Shown here piece after piece: positions 36,690 through 46,575 of a DNA stretch of 64,000 nt. The position numbers were made by a program, and so were the translations under genes. The stretch's first letter is position 1, and every line of letters begins with the position of its first letter. The DNA is taken from positions 124,001 to 188,000 of the forward strand of contig NZ_JACXZS010000007.1 of the NCBI RefSeq assembly GCF_014779795.1, read 5' to 3'. The notes under the pieces are model-generated. The model saw only the letters and a program-made list of their open reading frames with translations. It did not search any database and was not told the origin of the DNA. Origin of the DNA: Microbacterium helvum (GTDB taxonomy: Bacteria; Actinomycetota; Actinomycetes; Actinomycetales; Microbacteriaceae).

Positions 36690-38879
36690 GTGCAGAGCTG
36701 GACATCGAGAACCCGGAAGGCGGTGCTCGGCGGAGCGCTCGCGGCGACTCTCGTCGCGGGTGCCGCGGCACCGGCCGCGTGGGCGGCCACGGTGGAAGAC
36801 CCCGTGGACGCCGGAATCTTCGTCGACAGGGTGGACGGACTCGCCGACGACTTCGCGATGGGGGTCGACGTCTCGACCGTCCTGTCGCTCGAGTCGAGCG
36901 GTGTGGTGTTCCGGGATGCGGCCGGTGCCCCCGCCGACATCTTCGAGGTACTCGCCGACAACGGCGTGAACTCGGTGCGCATCCGGGTCTGGAACGACCC
37001 GTACGACGCCTCGGGCCGCGGCTACGGCGGCGGCACCGTCGACGTCGACCGCGCCGTCGCCATCGGAGGACGCGCGACCGCCGCGGGACTGGACGTGCTG
37101 GTCGACTTCCACTACTCCGACTTCTGGGCGGACCCCGCGCGTCAGCTGGCGCCGAAGGCGTGGGCAGGCCTCGACGACGCCGCCACCGCGACCGCGCTGC
37201 ACGATTTCACCGCGGACGCGCTGCAGCGCTTCGAGGACGCGGGTGTGGACGTGCGCATGGTGCAGATCGGCAACGAGACGAACAACGCGATCGCCGGCCA
37301 CACGCGGGCCGGGCGGGCGATCGACGCGCAGTTCGCCGCGCTGGTGTCGGCGGGCAGCGCCGCGGTGCGCGAGGTGCTGCCCGACGCACTGGTGGCCGTC
37401 CACTTCACGAACCCCGAGACGCCCGGCCGCTACGCCGAGTACGCGGCGGGGCTCGCGCAGTACGGCGTGGACTACGACGTCTTCGCGAGCTCGTATTACC
37501 CGTACTGGCACGGCACGCTCGACAACCTGACGGCGGTGCTGTCGCAGGTCGCCACGACGTACGACAAGAAGGTCATGGTCGCCGAGACCAGCTGGGCCCG
37601 CACGCTCGAGGACGGCGACGGCTACCCGAATGTGATCGGCGCGAGCGGCACCACGAGCCAGTACCCGGTGAGCGTCCAGGGGCAGGCGTTCGAGCTGCGG
37701 GACGTGATCGCAGCGGTCGCCGCCGTCGGTGATGCCGGCGTGGGCGTGTACTACTGGGAGCCCGCGTGGCTTCCGGTCGGTCCGGCCGACCAGGTCGAGG
37801 CGAACCGCGTGCTGTGGGAGCAGTTCGGCTCGGGCTGGGCCTCCAGCGCCGCGAGCGGCTACGACCCCCTTCATGTCGGCGACTCGTACGGCGGGTCGGC
37901 GTGGGACAACCAGTCGCTCTTCGCCTGGGACGGCACACCGCTGGAGTCCCTGCGCACCTTCGCGTACGTCCGCACCGGCGCCGTCGCGCCGCGAGAGGTC
38001 GTGTCGGTCCAGGACGTGTCGCTGACCGTCGTCGACGGCTCGCCCGTCGAGCTGCCCGCCACGGTCGCGGTCGCGTACAACGACCGCACCAGCGAGCAGC
38101 AGTTCGTGACCTGGAGCGCCGCCGTCCGGTGGATCCGCGGCCCTGGGCACTACGCGATCCCCGGGCGCACGGCATCCGGCCTCGCGCTCACCGCGGACGT
38201 CACCGTCGAGGCGGCGAACCACGTCGTCAACGGCGGTTTCGAGAGCGCCGACATGAGCGCGTGGCGCCTCACCGATCCCGCGGCGCGTCAAGAGACCGCG
38301 GACGCTGCGGTCGGCGACCATGCGGTCACGTTCTGGAGCGGCTGGGCGTATCGGACGTCGGCGTCGCAGACCGTGACCGGAGTGCCGGCCGGCACCTACG
38401 TGCTGCAGGCGACGACCCAGGGCACGAACAGCCCGGCGACCGACACGCGGACGCTGACTGCCCGCACCTCCGAGGGCACCTGGAGCGCACCGATGGAGTT
38501 CACGGTGTGGAATGACTTCCACACCGCCACGGTGCCCGGCGTCGTCGTCGGCGCGGACGGCGTGGTCGAGATCTCGGCGGACTTCTCCCTCTCGGCCGGC
38601 GCCTGGGGCGTGCTGGACGACGTGCGTCTCGTCGACGCCGCGTCGGCGGGTGGCGGTACACCGGTCGACAAGACCGCCGTCGTGGACGCGCTGTCAGCCG
38701 CGGCGGCCGTGGAGCGGACACGTTACACGGCCGCATCACTCGCACAGCTGGACGAGGCGACGGCGATCGGCGACGTCGTCGTCGCGGCGTCGCAGGCGTC
38801 GGCACGCGAGGTGAAGGACGCCGCCAAGCTCGTGCAGAAGGCCGTCCACCAGCTGAAGGTCGCCAAGACGAAGGGCTGA
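36690..38879 (+). CDS. ganB: Secreted arabinogalactan endo-beta-1,4-galactanase, GH53
   Basis: The 729-residue protein has a signal peptide (RTRKAVLGGALAATLVAG to AAWA). The GH53 barrel spans about residues 45-420, with acid/base Glu196 in QIGNETNN and nucleophile Glu299 in MVAETSW. A bacterial Ig-like domain follows (about 435-510). Next comes a galactan-binding-like beta sandwich opening NHVVNGGFESADMSAWRL. A C-terminal helical FIVAR-like segment rich in Ala/Lys ends the protein. It should cut type I galactan (pectin side chains) outside the cell. GTG at 36690 with CAGGAGAGG upstream sets the start. No sorting signal is present, so it is free or held by its binding modules. Confidence 0.93.
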   Translation: MQSWTSRTRKAVLGGALAATLVAGAAAPAAWAATVEDPVDAGIFVDRVDGLADDFAMGVDVSTVLSLESSGVVFRDAAGAPADIFEVLADNGVNSVRIRVWNDPYDASGRGYGGGTVDVDRAVAIGGRATAAGLDVLVDFHYSDFWADPARQLAPKAWAGLDDAATATALHDFTADALQRFEDAGVDVRMVQIGNETNNAIAGHTRAGRAIDAQFAALVSAGSAAVREVLPDALVAVHFTNPETPGRYAEYAAGLAQYGVDYDVFASSYYPYWHGTLDNLTAVLSQVATTYDKKVMVAETSWARTLEDGDGYPNVIGASGTTSQYPVSVQGQAFELRDVIAAVAAVGDAGVGVYYWEPAWLPVGPADQVEANRVLWEQFGSGWASSAASGYDPLHVGDSYGGSAWDNQSLFAWDGTPLESLRTFAYVRTGAVAPREVVSVQDVSLTVVDGSPVELPATVAVAYNDRTSEQQFVTWSAAVRWIRGPGHYAIPGRTASGLALTADVTVEAANHVVNGGFESADMSAWRLTDPAARQETADAAVGDHAVTFWSGWAYRTSASQTVTGVPAGTYVLQATTQGTNSPATDTRTLTARTSEGTWSAPMEFTVWNDFHTATVPGVVVGADGVVEISADFSLSAGAWGVLDDVRLVDAASAGGGTPVDKTAVVDALSAAAAVERTRYTAASLAQLDEATAIGDVVVAASQASAREVKDAAKLVQKAVHQLKVAKTKG

Positions 38880-38889
38880 TGGATGCCGA

Positions 38890-38917
38890 TCCCCGGCGCC
38901 GTCCGCGGCGCCGGGGA
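38890..38917 (+). terminator. GC-rich hairpin ending the galactan operon
   Basis: TCCCCGGCGCCG and CGGCGCCGGGGA form a perfect 12-base stem with a four-base loop, ten bases after the galactanase stop. No T-run follows, as is common for actinobacterial terminators. Confidence 0.75.
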
Positions 38918-39069
38918 CCCTGTCACCCGAGGCGGGTGAATGTGGCGAAATGACACCTCCGTGACTCTCACCCCCTCCCCTCGGGCCGATGGCTTCCGCT
39001 ATGGTCTGGATCACGACGCGTGCTGGTCCACGGGTGGGGGACGTGCGCACGCCGCCTGGAGGGATGTCG

Positions 39070-42000
39070 ATGCGCAGGATCCAGTTCGTCTCACTTGTCG
39101 TCATCGGCGCGCTGGTCGGCGCGCTGGCCACTCCTTTCGGTATCGCAGGAGCCGCCACGGCCGCGACTCTGCAGCCGTCAGGCCTCGCGACGGGGTTCGA
39201 GATCGACGGCAACAAGACGGGCGGCACACCGCCGAACACCTTCGACTGGAACTCGTTCCTGACGCCTCTCGCCGCCGACGGGAGCTACACCTTCACGCCG
39301 ACCGGCGCCTACGTCACGTCGCAGGGCAACCGCTCCTCCGGCATCCTCGACGCCAGCATGGAGTGGGACAACGTAAGCCTCGCCGCGGCATGCGAGTCGA
39401 CCACGCTCGATCCGACCGGCTCCCCGGGCAGTCAGACGCCGAACACGAACCCGTGGGCCCCCGGACCACAGAACACCAATGCGAAGGGCGACCTGTGCAG
39501 CATGGCCTCCGCGTACGAGGTGGTCGTCGACGCGCAGGGCGGGCGCCACGTGGTGCTGTACTCCTATTGGACCCGCGCCGTCGGCAACGGCAGTCTCAGC
39601 GTGCTCCAGCTGCTGGAGGGTCCGCAGCCGGGACGCTGCGATGACCTCATGATGGTGTTCGAGTACAACTCGAGCGTCAGCACCGCCACGATGCACACCC
39701 GCACCTGGGTGCCCACCGCCGGCGACGCGTGCGCGAACCCGAACGGGACCGGCCAGTGGCTGAACACGGGCAAGGTCATCCAGACGGCGTGGGCGGTGGG
39801 CGTCCGCACCGAAGGGCCGCCGATCGGCAACCAGCCGCAGGCGACCTTCGGCGAGTTCGCCGTCGACCTCTCGGCGGCCGGGCTCATCAGCCCCGCCACG
39901 TGCTCGACGTTCCGGGCCTCGACCGCGCTGAGCCGGACCGGCACGGACTTCACCGCCCAGACGCAGGACTACTTCGTGGCGCAGGATCCGCTCGTGATCG
40001 CCAACTGCGGCACGCTCACCGTCACGAAGGACGCGGCGCCCGCGGACTACGCCGGCGCTGATCAGTTCGGCTATCAGGTCTCACGCGGAGGCGGCGTCGT
40101 CGTCCCGGCGACGGGCGCCACCGAGATCTCGGACACGATCGGCATCCGAGAGAAGCACACCTTCGAGGGCGTCCTGGGCAGCACCGACTATCAGCTGTCC
40201 GAGACCTCGCTGCCGCCGGGTTGGGTGCAGCAGTCACTGGTCTGCACGACAACACAGCCCGGCACGGGCGCGACGCTGACCTTCGTCCTCGACGACCCCG
40301 CCGACACGTTCAGCGTCTTCCCGCTGACCACCACGGACTGCGTCATCACGAACGCGACCTCGACGGTCACCGTGACGAAACAGACGCTGCCCGACGGGTC
40401 CGATCAGTCGTTCGCGTTCGACGTCGCCGGGACCCCCGTCACCCTGACCGACGGCCAGAGTCAGACGTTCTCGTTCCCGCCGGGCACGACCGTCCCGATC
40501 GGCGAGACGATCCCCGACGGATGGATGACGAGTCCCGACATCACGTGCACCAGTGCCGGCGCCGTCATCAATGAATCCGACGCTTTCGCCGAGGTCACGA
40601 CGGTCGCGGGCGCTGATGTCGCGTGCACGTTCACCAACTCCCAGCTCGGCAGCATCCGCATCAGCAAAGAGGCGATCGGGACCGACCCGAACACCGCGTT
40701 CGAGTTCACCGGCACGTGGCCGGGGGGCGAGAGCTTCTCGATCAACACCGAGGTCGGCGACGGCACGAACTACTACCAGGACTTCACGGGCATCCCGCCG
40801 GGGCATTACTCGGTGTCCGAGATCGGTGATCGCCACGGCACCGAGATCGGCTCGCTCATCTGCACCATCGGCGGCGTCGACACCGTCTTCCCCGCCGGAT
40901 CGACGAGCGCGGAGTTCGACCTCGCACCGGGCGACACGGTGAGCTGTTATTTCGTCAACGTCGTCCCCGGCCACATCCTCGTCGTGAAAGAGACCGACCC
41001 GTTCGAGTACGACCAGGACTTCCTGTTCGACTTCGGCCCCAGCGGCGAGGACCCGACCGAGCAGTTCACCCTGAACCCGCGGCCCGGATTCGCCACGTGG
41101 GACAGCCCCAGCCTGGAGGCTGGCAGCTATGACATCACCGAGCTGCTGAGCGACCTGCCCGACTGGGACCTGACCGACATCACGTGCGACGTGTCCGACG
41201 GCGGCGGATCGACGATCGACCTCGAGACGCTCACGGCGACGGTCGATCTGCCGGATCAGGGCATCGCCCAGTGCGTCTTCCACAACACCGCGGCGCTCGG
41301 CACGTTGAACCTCTCGAAGACGGTCGCGGGACTCGCCGACGGCACGCCGTGGTCGTTCGACTTCGCCCTGACCGGCGACGACGGTTCGTCGCAGTTCGTG
41401 ACCGTCTCGTCGGACGACCCGTCGGTGTCATTCGCCGAGCTCGTCCCGGGGGTCACGTACTCCCTGGATGAGACTCTGCCGGCCGGGTGGGACGGCACGT
41501 TGACGTGTGGCCTCGCGGATGCCGCCGGCACGATCGGATGGCAGTTCACGCTTGCACCCGGCGATGAGATCACCTGCACCGCCGAGAACACGGCGGCGCC
41601 GGCATCCCTCTCGCTCACGAAGACCGTGACCGACGTGACGGACGACCTCCCGTGGGAGTTCGGCTTCACCCTGACACCGCCGGACGGCGTGCTTCCGGAC
41701 GGCGGCGCGCAGACGATCTCGGGCACCGGCCCGACCTCGCAGACGGCGACGTGGACGAACCTCCTGCCGGGACGGACGTACACGATCGCCGAGCAGGCCG
41801 CGCCGGGGTGGGCCGCAGGTGAGCTGACCTGCACCGGAATCGAGGATGCCGACGTCGACCCGCTGACGGTCACCTTCGTCGCCCAACCCGATCAGGCGCT
41901 CGACTGCGCCATCACGAACCAGCCCGAGTCGATCGACGTCAGCATCACGAAGACGGCACTCGAGGGCGACGGGACGTTCCAGTTCATCCTGACGCCGCTG

Positions 42001-44109
42001 GACCCGGTGGCACCCGCCATCGTCTCGTCCGTGGTCACCGCGGATGGCACCGGCGTCGCCACCTTCACCGGTCTCGCGCCGCGCGGCCTGTACTCGCTGG
42101 TCGAGCGCGAGATCCCGGGCTGGGTCCAGGGAGAGCTGGCGTGCACCGTGACCCACGCCGACAGCACCTCCGAGTCGCTCGACGTCAGCGGATTCCGGGT
42201 CGCTCCCGGCGATCAGATCGCCTGCGACATCGACAACACTGCGACGCCGGCGACGCTGTCGGTCACGAAGATCGTCACCGACGTCCCGGAGGGCTTCGAG
42301 TGGTCGTTCCCGTTCGCGCTGACGCCGGCCGACGGGGTCACCCCGGACGGCGGCGCGCAGACCATCTCGGGATCCGGCGCGTCCTCGCAGACGGCCACCT
42401 GGACCGGCCTTCGTCCCGGCCGCACGTACACGATCTCGGAGCAGCCGGTGCCCGGCTGGCAGCCGAGCCCGTTCGTCTGCGAGGGCGTCGAGGACTCGGA
42501 CGACGACCCCGCCAGCGTCACGTTCATCGCCGAGGCCGGCACGACGTTCGACTGCGTGATCGCGAACGCGCCGCAGCCCGTCGGCGTCACAATCACGAAG
42601 TCGACGGTCGGGGGCGACGGCACGTTCGACTTCGTACTGACCCCGACCGATCCGGCCGGAGAGCCGATCGACACGCAGGTCACGACGGTCGACGGCACCG
42701 GCACCACCACCCTCGACGCGGTACCGCCCGGGAAGTACGCGCTCACCGAGAGCGATGCCGACGGCTGGGTCGCCGGTGAGTTCGAGTGCACGGTGACGCG
42801 TGCCGGACAGACCACCCCGGCCGACGCCGCGGACCTCGATCTGCAGCCCGGCGACGCCGTCGCCTGCGGGATCGAGAACGCCGCCGCCGGGCGCATCGTG
42901 GTCGTCAAGGACGTCGACGGCGACGACGGCACGTTCGACTTCACGGGGACCTGGCGCGACCCCGGGGCCTTCTCGATCACGACGGTCGACGGCACCGGCT
43001 CCGAGACCTTCGAGGACGTGGCGCCCGGGTCGTACGAGGTGAGCGAGACCACGCCCACCGGCTTCGACAACACCGACCTCGTCTGCGCCGACGGCGATGC
43101 CGACGGCACGGCCTCGACCGTCGAGGATCTGGTCGGCACGGTGAACGTCGACCCGGGCGAGACCGTCGTCTGCACCTTCACGAACACGCAGTGGGGCACG
43201 CTCCTCGTCGACAAGACCACGCTTCCCGCGGGCGCGACGCAGGAGTTCGACTTCGAGTGGGGACCGCAGGGCGCGGAGTTCTCGCTGACGGATGCCGCCG
43301 ACCCGTACTCGACCGGACCGATCGCCCCCGGCACCTACACCGTGACCGAGCTCACCGCGCTGACGGACTGGCAGCTCGCCGGGATCGAATGCACGGGCTC
43401 GGACGCGGACCCCATCGTCGACGGGTCGTCGGTCACCGTGGGCGTCCCGTTGCGGGGCACGGTGTTCTGCTCGTTCGTCAACGCGTCTCGCGCGCCGCTC
43501 GAGATCGAGAAGACGGTCGCCTCCGGGCCGACGCAGCAGGACGACGGCTCGTTCGTCATCGCCTACACGATCACGGTCACCAACCCGGGCGGCATGGCCG
43601 ACACCTACGACCTCAGTGACGGGCCGCGCTTCGGCGAAGGGGTCACCGTTCAGTCGGCGACCGTCACCTCGGACGACGTGGCCGTCGACCCCGCCTGGAA
43701 CGGGGCCGACGTCAGGCTCATCACCTCCGGGGCGGTGATCCCGCCCGGGGCGGTCCACACCTTCACCGTGACCGCGACGGTGACCGTGTCGTCCACGATC
43801 ACGCCCGAGCAGGCCGACTGCATCGTGACGTCCGACACCGAGGGGTCCGGCCTGCTCAACAGCGTCACGGTCACGGGGACGACGAGCACCGCGTCGACGA
43901 CCGCGTGCGCGCCGGTGCCTCCGCTCGAACCGCCGGTACCCCCCGAGCCTCCGGTGCCTCCGACGCCTCCTGTGCCGCCTGTTCCGCCGCTGCCGCCGAC
44001 CGGCATGACGCTCGACGCGCTATGGCTGGGACTCGCGCTGCTCGCCAGCGGCGTGGCGGTCGTGATCGTGCGACGGAAGCGTCAGCCGCGCACGGCGAGC
44101 GACGCCTGA
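39070..44109 (+). CDS. Giant LPxTG surface adhesin with SpaA/CnaB-like repeats
   Basis: The 1679-residue protein has a signal peptide (to about residue 33) and an N-terminal adhesin-type domain (about 35-313). Eleven repeats of roughly 100 residues fill about 314-1474, followed by a DUF11-like domain (1475-1615) with ITVTNPGGMADTYDL. A Pro-rich spacer (1616-1640), sorting signal LPPTG (1641-1645), membrane segment and RRKRQPR tail end it. Each repeat opens with a VTK-like strand, has a central E-T/Q-x-x-P-x-G/W turn and ends C-x-x-x-N, so Lys, Glu and Asn of a CnaB isopeptide triad plus one Cys pair recur. ATG at 39070 has GGAGGG six bases upstream. The ligand is unknown; plant or polymer surfaces are a guess from its galactanase neighbour. 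No sortase is encoded in the window. Confidence 0.88.
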   Translation: MRRIQFVSLVVIGALVGALATPFGIAGAATAATLQPSGLATGFEIDGNKTGGTPPNTFDWNSFLTPLAADGSYTFTPTGAYVTSQGNRSSGILDASMEWDNVSLAAACESTTLDPTGSPGSQTPNTNPWAPGPQNTNAKGDLCSMASAYEVVVDAQGGRHVVLYSYWTRAVGNGSLSVLQLLEGPQPGRCDDLMMVFEYNSSVSTATMHTRTWVPTAGDACANPNGTGQWLNTGKVIQTAWAVGVRTEGPPIGNQPQATFGEFAVDLSAAGLISPATCSTFRASTALSRTGTDFTAQTQDYFVAQDPLVIANCGTLTVTKDAAPADYAGADQFGYQVSRGGGVVVPATGATEISDTIGIREKHTFEGVLGSTDYQLSETSLPPGWVQQSLVCTTTQPGTGATLTFVLDDPADTFSVFPLTTTDCVITNATSTVTVTKQTLPDGSDQSFAFDVAGTPVTLTDGQSQTFSFPPGTTVPIGETIPDGWMTSPDITCTSAGAVINESDAFAEVTTVAGADVACTFTNSQLGSIRISKEAIGTDPNTAFEFTGTWPGGESFSINTEVGDGTNYYQDFTGIPPGHYSVSEIGDRHGTEIGSLICTIGGVDTVFPAGSTSAEFDLAPGDTVSCYFVNVVPGHILVVKETDPFEYDQDFLFDFGPSGEDPTEQFTLNPRPGFATWDSPSLEAGSYDITELLSDLPDWDLTDITCDVSDGGGSTIDLETLTATVDLPDQGIAQCVFHNTAALGTLNLSKTVAGLADGTPWSFDFALTGDDGSSQFVTVSSDDPSVSFAELVPGVTYSLDETLPAGWDGTLTCGLADAAGTIGWQFTLAPGDEITCTAENTAAPASLSLTKTVTDVTDDLPWEFGFTLTPPDGVLPDGGAQTISGTGPTSQTATWTNLLPGRTYTIAEQAAPGWAAGELTCTGIEDADVDPLTVTFVAQPDQALDCAITNQPESIDVSITKTALEGDGTFQFILTPLDPVAPAIVSSVVTADGTGVATFTGLAPRGLYSLVEREIPGWVQGELACTVTHADSTSESLDVSGFRVAPGDQIACDIDNTATPATLSVTKIVTDVPEGFEWSFPFALTPADGVTPDGGAQTISGSGASSQTATWTGLRPGRTYTISEQPVPGWQPSPFVCEGVEDSDDDPASVTFIAEAGTTFDCVIANAPQPVGVTITKSTVGGDGTFDFVLTPTDPAGEPIDTQVTTVDGTGTTTLDAVPPGKYALTESDADGWVAGEFECTVTRAGQTTPADAADLDLQPGDAVACGIENAAAGRIVVVKDVDGDDGTFDFTGTWRDPGAFSITTVDGTGSETFEDVAPGSYEVSETTPTGFDNTDLVCADGDADGTASTVEDLVGTVNVDPGETVVCTFTNTQWGTLLVDKTTLPAGATQEFDFEWGPQGAEFSLTDAADPYSTGPIAPGTYTVTELTALTDWQLAGIECTGSDADPIVDGSSVTVGVPLRGTVFCSFVNASRAPLEIEKTVASGPTQQDDGSFVIAYTITVTNPGGMADTYDLSDGPRFGEGVTVQSATVTSDDVAVDPAWNGADVRLITSGAVIPPGAVHTFTVTATVTVSSTITPEQADCIVTSDTEGSGLLNSVTVTGTTSTASTTACAPVPPLEPPVPPEPPVPPTPPVPPVPPLPPTGMTLDALWLGLALLASGVAVVIVRRKRQPRTASDA

Positions 44110-44900
44110 TACAGCTCGCGGCTGGAGTGTCCGGTGAGCCCGGACACTTCGGCCGCGGCATCCTTCAGACGCATTCCGTCGCGCACCAGCTCGAGCACCT
44201 GGGTGACCGCGTCGGGGAACGCGACGCCGCGCGCGGGCGCGCCGGCAACGACGATCACGAGCTCGCCGCGCACGCCACCCTCGGCCCACGACACCAGCTC
44301 GTCGAGCGTGCCCCGCGCGACCTCCTCGTGCAGCTTGGTCAGTTCGCGACAGACCGCCGCCCGCCGGTCGGCCCCGAACTCGGCTGCCATGTCGGAGAGT
44401 GTGGATGCCACCCGCGAAGGCGCCTCGAAGAACACCATCGTGCGGGGCTCCGCGGCGAGCGCCCGCAGGGTCGACGTCCGCTCCCCCGCCTTGCGGGGCA
44501 CGAATCCTTCGAAGCTGAAGCGGTCGGTCGGCAGGCCTGAGACAGCGAGCGCGGTCACGACGGCGCTCGGGCCAGGGATCGCGGTCACGATCACTCCCGC
44601 CTCGGCGGCCGCGGCGACGACGCCGTAACCCGGGTCGCTGACGGTCGGCATCCCGGCGTCGCTCAGCACGAGGACGTCCCCGTCGCGGGCGAGCTCCACG
44701 ATCTCGGGCGCGCGATCCTTCTCGTTGTGGTCGTGAAGGGCGATGAGGCGGGGCCGGTTGGCGATCCCGAGCGCCGCGAGCAGGCGCTGCGTCGTGCGCG
44801 TGTCTTCGGCGGCGACCACGGTGGCCGACTCCAGCGCTTCGACGAGCCGGCGGGACGCGTCCCCGAGATTGCCGATGGGGGTGGCCGCGAGGATGATCAC
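44082..44900 (-). CDS. rsmI: 16S rRNA (cytidine(1402)-2'-O)-methyltransferase
   Basis: The 272-residue SAM-dependent enzyme methylates the 2'-hydroxyl of C1402 in 16S rRNA. Motifs are LAATPIGNLGDASRR, AAEDTRTTQRLL, VLSDAGMPTVSDPG and the FEAPSRVASTL region of the tetrapyrrole-methylase-like fold. GTG at 44900 has TAGGCT at 44907-44912, six bases upstream. It diverges from pmt, as Rv1003 and Rv1002c do in M. tuberculosis. Its 3' end overlaps the adhesin gene by 28 bases, marking the junction with the inserted island. Confidence 0.95.
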   Translation of the reverse strand: MIILAATPIGNLGDASRRLVEALESATVVAAEDTRTTQRLLAALGIANRPRLIALHDHNEKDRAPEIVELARDGDVLVLSDAGMPTVSDPGYGVVAAAAEAGVIVTAIPGPSAVVTALAVSGLPTDRFSFEGFVPRKAGERTSTLRALAAEPRTMVFFEAPSRVASTLSDMAAEFGADRRAAVCRELTKLHEEVARGTLDELVSWAEGGVRGELVIVVAGAPARGVAFPDAVTQVLELVRDGMRLKDAAAEVSGLTGHSSRELYQASLAVRG

Positions 44901-44961
44901 GCCCTCAGCCTAGACTCGGGCGTTCCAGGTCGCCCCGGGGTGCGCCGCCTAGGATGGCCGG

Positions 44962-46575
44962 GTGACGGATGCCCCGCGGCCGACTGTGGACCAGCACAGT
45001 GCCGACCAGCACAGTGCCGACGAGCCTGCGGCGCCCCTGCTGCCGCCCCCGCGCCCGACCCTCTACGACCGGTTCGCGATGAGCGTGGCCGCGAGCCCGC
45101 GGGCGCAGCGCCTGTACCGCTGGCTGGGCCCCGCGCTCGTCGTCGTGCTCGCCGGCGTCCTGCGGCTGTGGAACCTCGGCGCCGCGCACGACCTCATGAA
45201 CCAGTTCGACGAGACGTACTACGTCAAGGACGCCTGGTCGATGCTGCACCTCGGCTACGAGGGCTCGTGGCCGTCCGACGGCAACGCGAGCTTCCTCGCC
45301 GGCGACCCGAACGTCTTCACATCGAACCCGTCGTTCGTCGTGCACCCGCCGCTGGGCAAGTGGATCATCGGACTGGGCATGCTCGTGCTGGGCCCGGACT
45401 CGGGCTGGGGCTGGCGCATCACGACCGCGCTGCTGGGCACCGCCTCGGTACTGCTGCTGATGCTGATCGCCAAGCGACTGACGCGCTCCACGACGTTCGC
45501 GGTCGTGGCGGGCCTGCTGATGGCCGTGGACGGCCTGGCGATCTCGATGAGCCGCATCGCCCTGCTCGACACGTCGCTGACGTTCTTCGTGCTGCTGGCG
45601 TTCCTGTTCGTGATCCGCGACCGCGAGCGCACGATGACGCGCATCGCGACGACCGTCGCCGCCCGCTACGACGGCGACGAGCCGCCGTCCTGGGGACCGA
45701 TCCTGTGGAACCGCCCATGCCTCATCGCCGCCGGGGCGGCGCTCGGCGCGGCGAGCGCGGTCAAGTGGTCCGGAGCGTGGGTGCTCGCGGGTCTCGGCGT
45801 GTACCTCGTGGTCACCGACGCGCTCGCGCGCCGCCGCGCCGGTGTGCTGTTCTGGCCGACGGATGCCGTGCGCCAGGGCCTGGCGACCTTCGTGCTGTTC
45901 GTGCCCGTCGCCGTCGGCGTCTACCTCGCCTCATGGACCGGCTGGCTCGTCACCGACGGAGGGTACGACCGTCACTCGGGCAGCAACGCGCTGCAGAGCC
46001 TGTGGCTGTATCACGAGGCGATGTACCGGTCGACGTCGCAGATCACCTCGGGCCACACCTACGCGAGTCCGGCCTGGCAGTGGCCGCTGCTGCTGCGCCC
46101 GACCGGCGTGTACTGGCATCACGATGCGTACGGCGTCAACGGCTGCGAGGCTGCGAACGGCTGCGCCGAGGTCATCTCGACCATCCCGAACCCGCTCATC
46201 TGGTACGCCGGTGTCGCGGCGGTGCTGTACCTCGCGTACCGGTTCGTCGTCGCGCGGGACTGGCGATACGCCCTCGTGCTCACGGGCGTCGCGGTGACCT
46301 ACCTTCCCTGGCTCTTCCTGCCCGCCCGCACCGTGTTCCAGTTCTACACGGTGCTGATCCTGCCGTTCATGCTGCTGGCGCTCACGTTCGCGCTGAGGGA
46401 CATCGCCGGGCCGCCCGGCGCGACCGCGTATCGGCGCACCACGGGTCAGCGACTCGTGCTCGTGTTCCTCGTCGTGGCGCTGGCGCTGTCGGCGTTCTGG
46501 TACCCGGTGATCTCGGCCATGAACGTGTCGTACGACTTCTGGCACATGCACGCCTGGATGACCGGCTGGATCTAG
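44962..46575 (+). CDS. pmt: Polyprenol-phosphate-mannose protein mannosyltransferase (Pmt)
   Basis: The 537-residue GT39 membrane enzyme moves mannose from polyprenyl phosphate to Ser/Thr of secreted proteins during Sec export. The catalytic Asp-Glu is in [11 protein letters not shown] after membrane segment 1. [26 protein letters not shown] and the C-terminal [14 protein letters not shown] are family features. GTG at 44962 has TAGGAT at 44950-44955. The cytoplasmic N-terminus holds a 15-base direct repeat giving [11 protein letters not shown]. Substrates may include the Ser/Thr-rich secreted proteins in this window, an inference only. Confidence 0.94.
   Translation: MTDAPRPTVDQHSADQHSADEPAAPLLPPPRPTLYDRFAMSVAASPRAQRLYRWLGPALVVVLAGVLRLWNLGAAHDLMNQFDETYYVKDAWSMLHLGYEGSWPSDGNASFLAGDPNVFTSNPSFVVHPPLGKWIIGLGMLVLGPDSGWGWRITTALLGTASVLLLMLIAKRLTRSTTFAVVAGLLMAVDGLAISMSRIALLDTSLTFFVLLAFLFVIRDRERTMTRIATTVAARYDGDEPPSWGPILWNRPCLIAAGAALGAASAVKWSGAWVLAGLGVYLVVTDALARRRAGVLFWPTDAVRQGLATFVLFVPVAVGVYLASWTGWLVTDGGYDRHSGSNALQSLWLYHEAMYRSTSQITSGHTYASPAWQWPLLLRPTGVYWHHDAYGVNGCEAANGCAEVISTIPNPLIWYAGVAAVLYLAYRFVVARDWRYALVLTGVAVTYLPWLFLPARTVFQFYTVLILPFMLLALTFALRDIAGPPGATAYRRTTGQRLVLVFLVVALALSAFWYPVISAMNVSYDFWHMHAWMTGWI

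Noticed and set aside
41428..43758. 776-residue minus-strand open frame within the adhesin
   Set aside because: It mirrors the repeated plus-strand domains and has no independent motif.
29360..44109. Transposon or integrative element carrying the galactan/adhesin genes
   Set aside because: No transposase, integrase, tRNA attachment duplication or matching end repeats were found at the borders. Base composition resembles the backbone, so only comparative data could show insertion.
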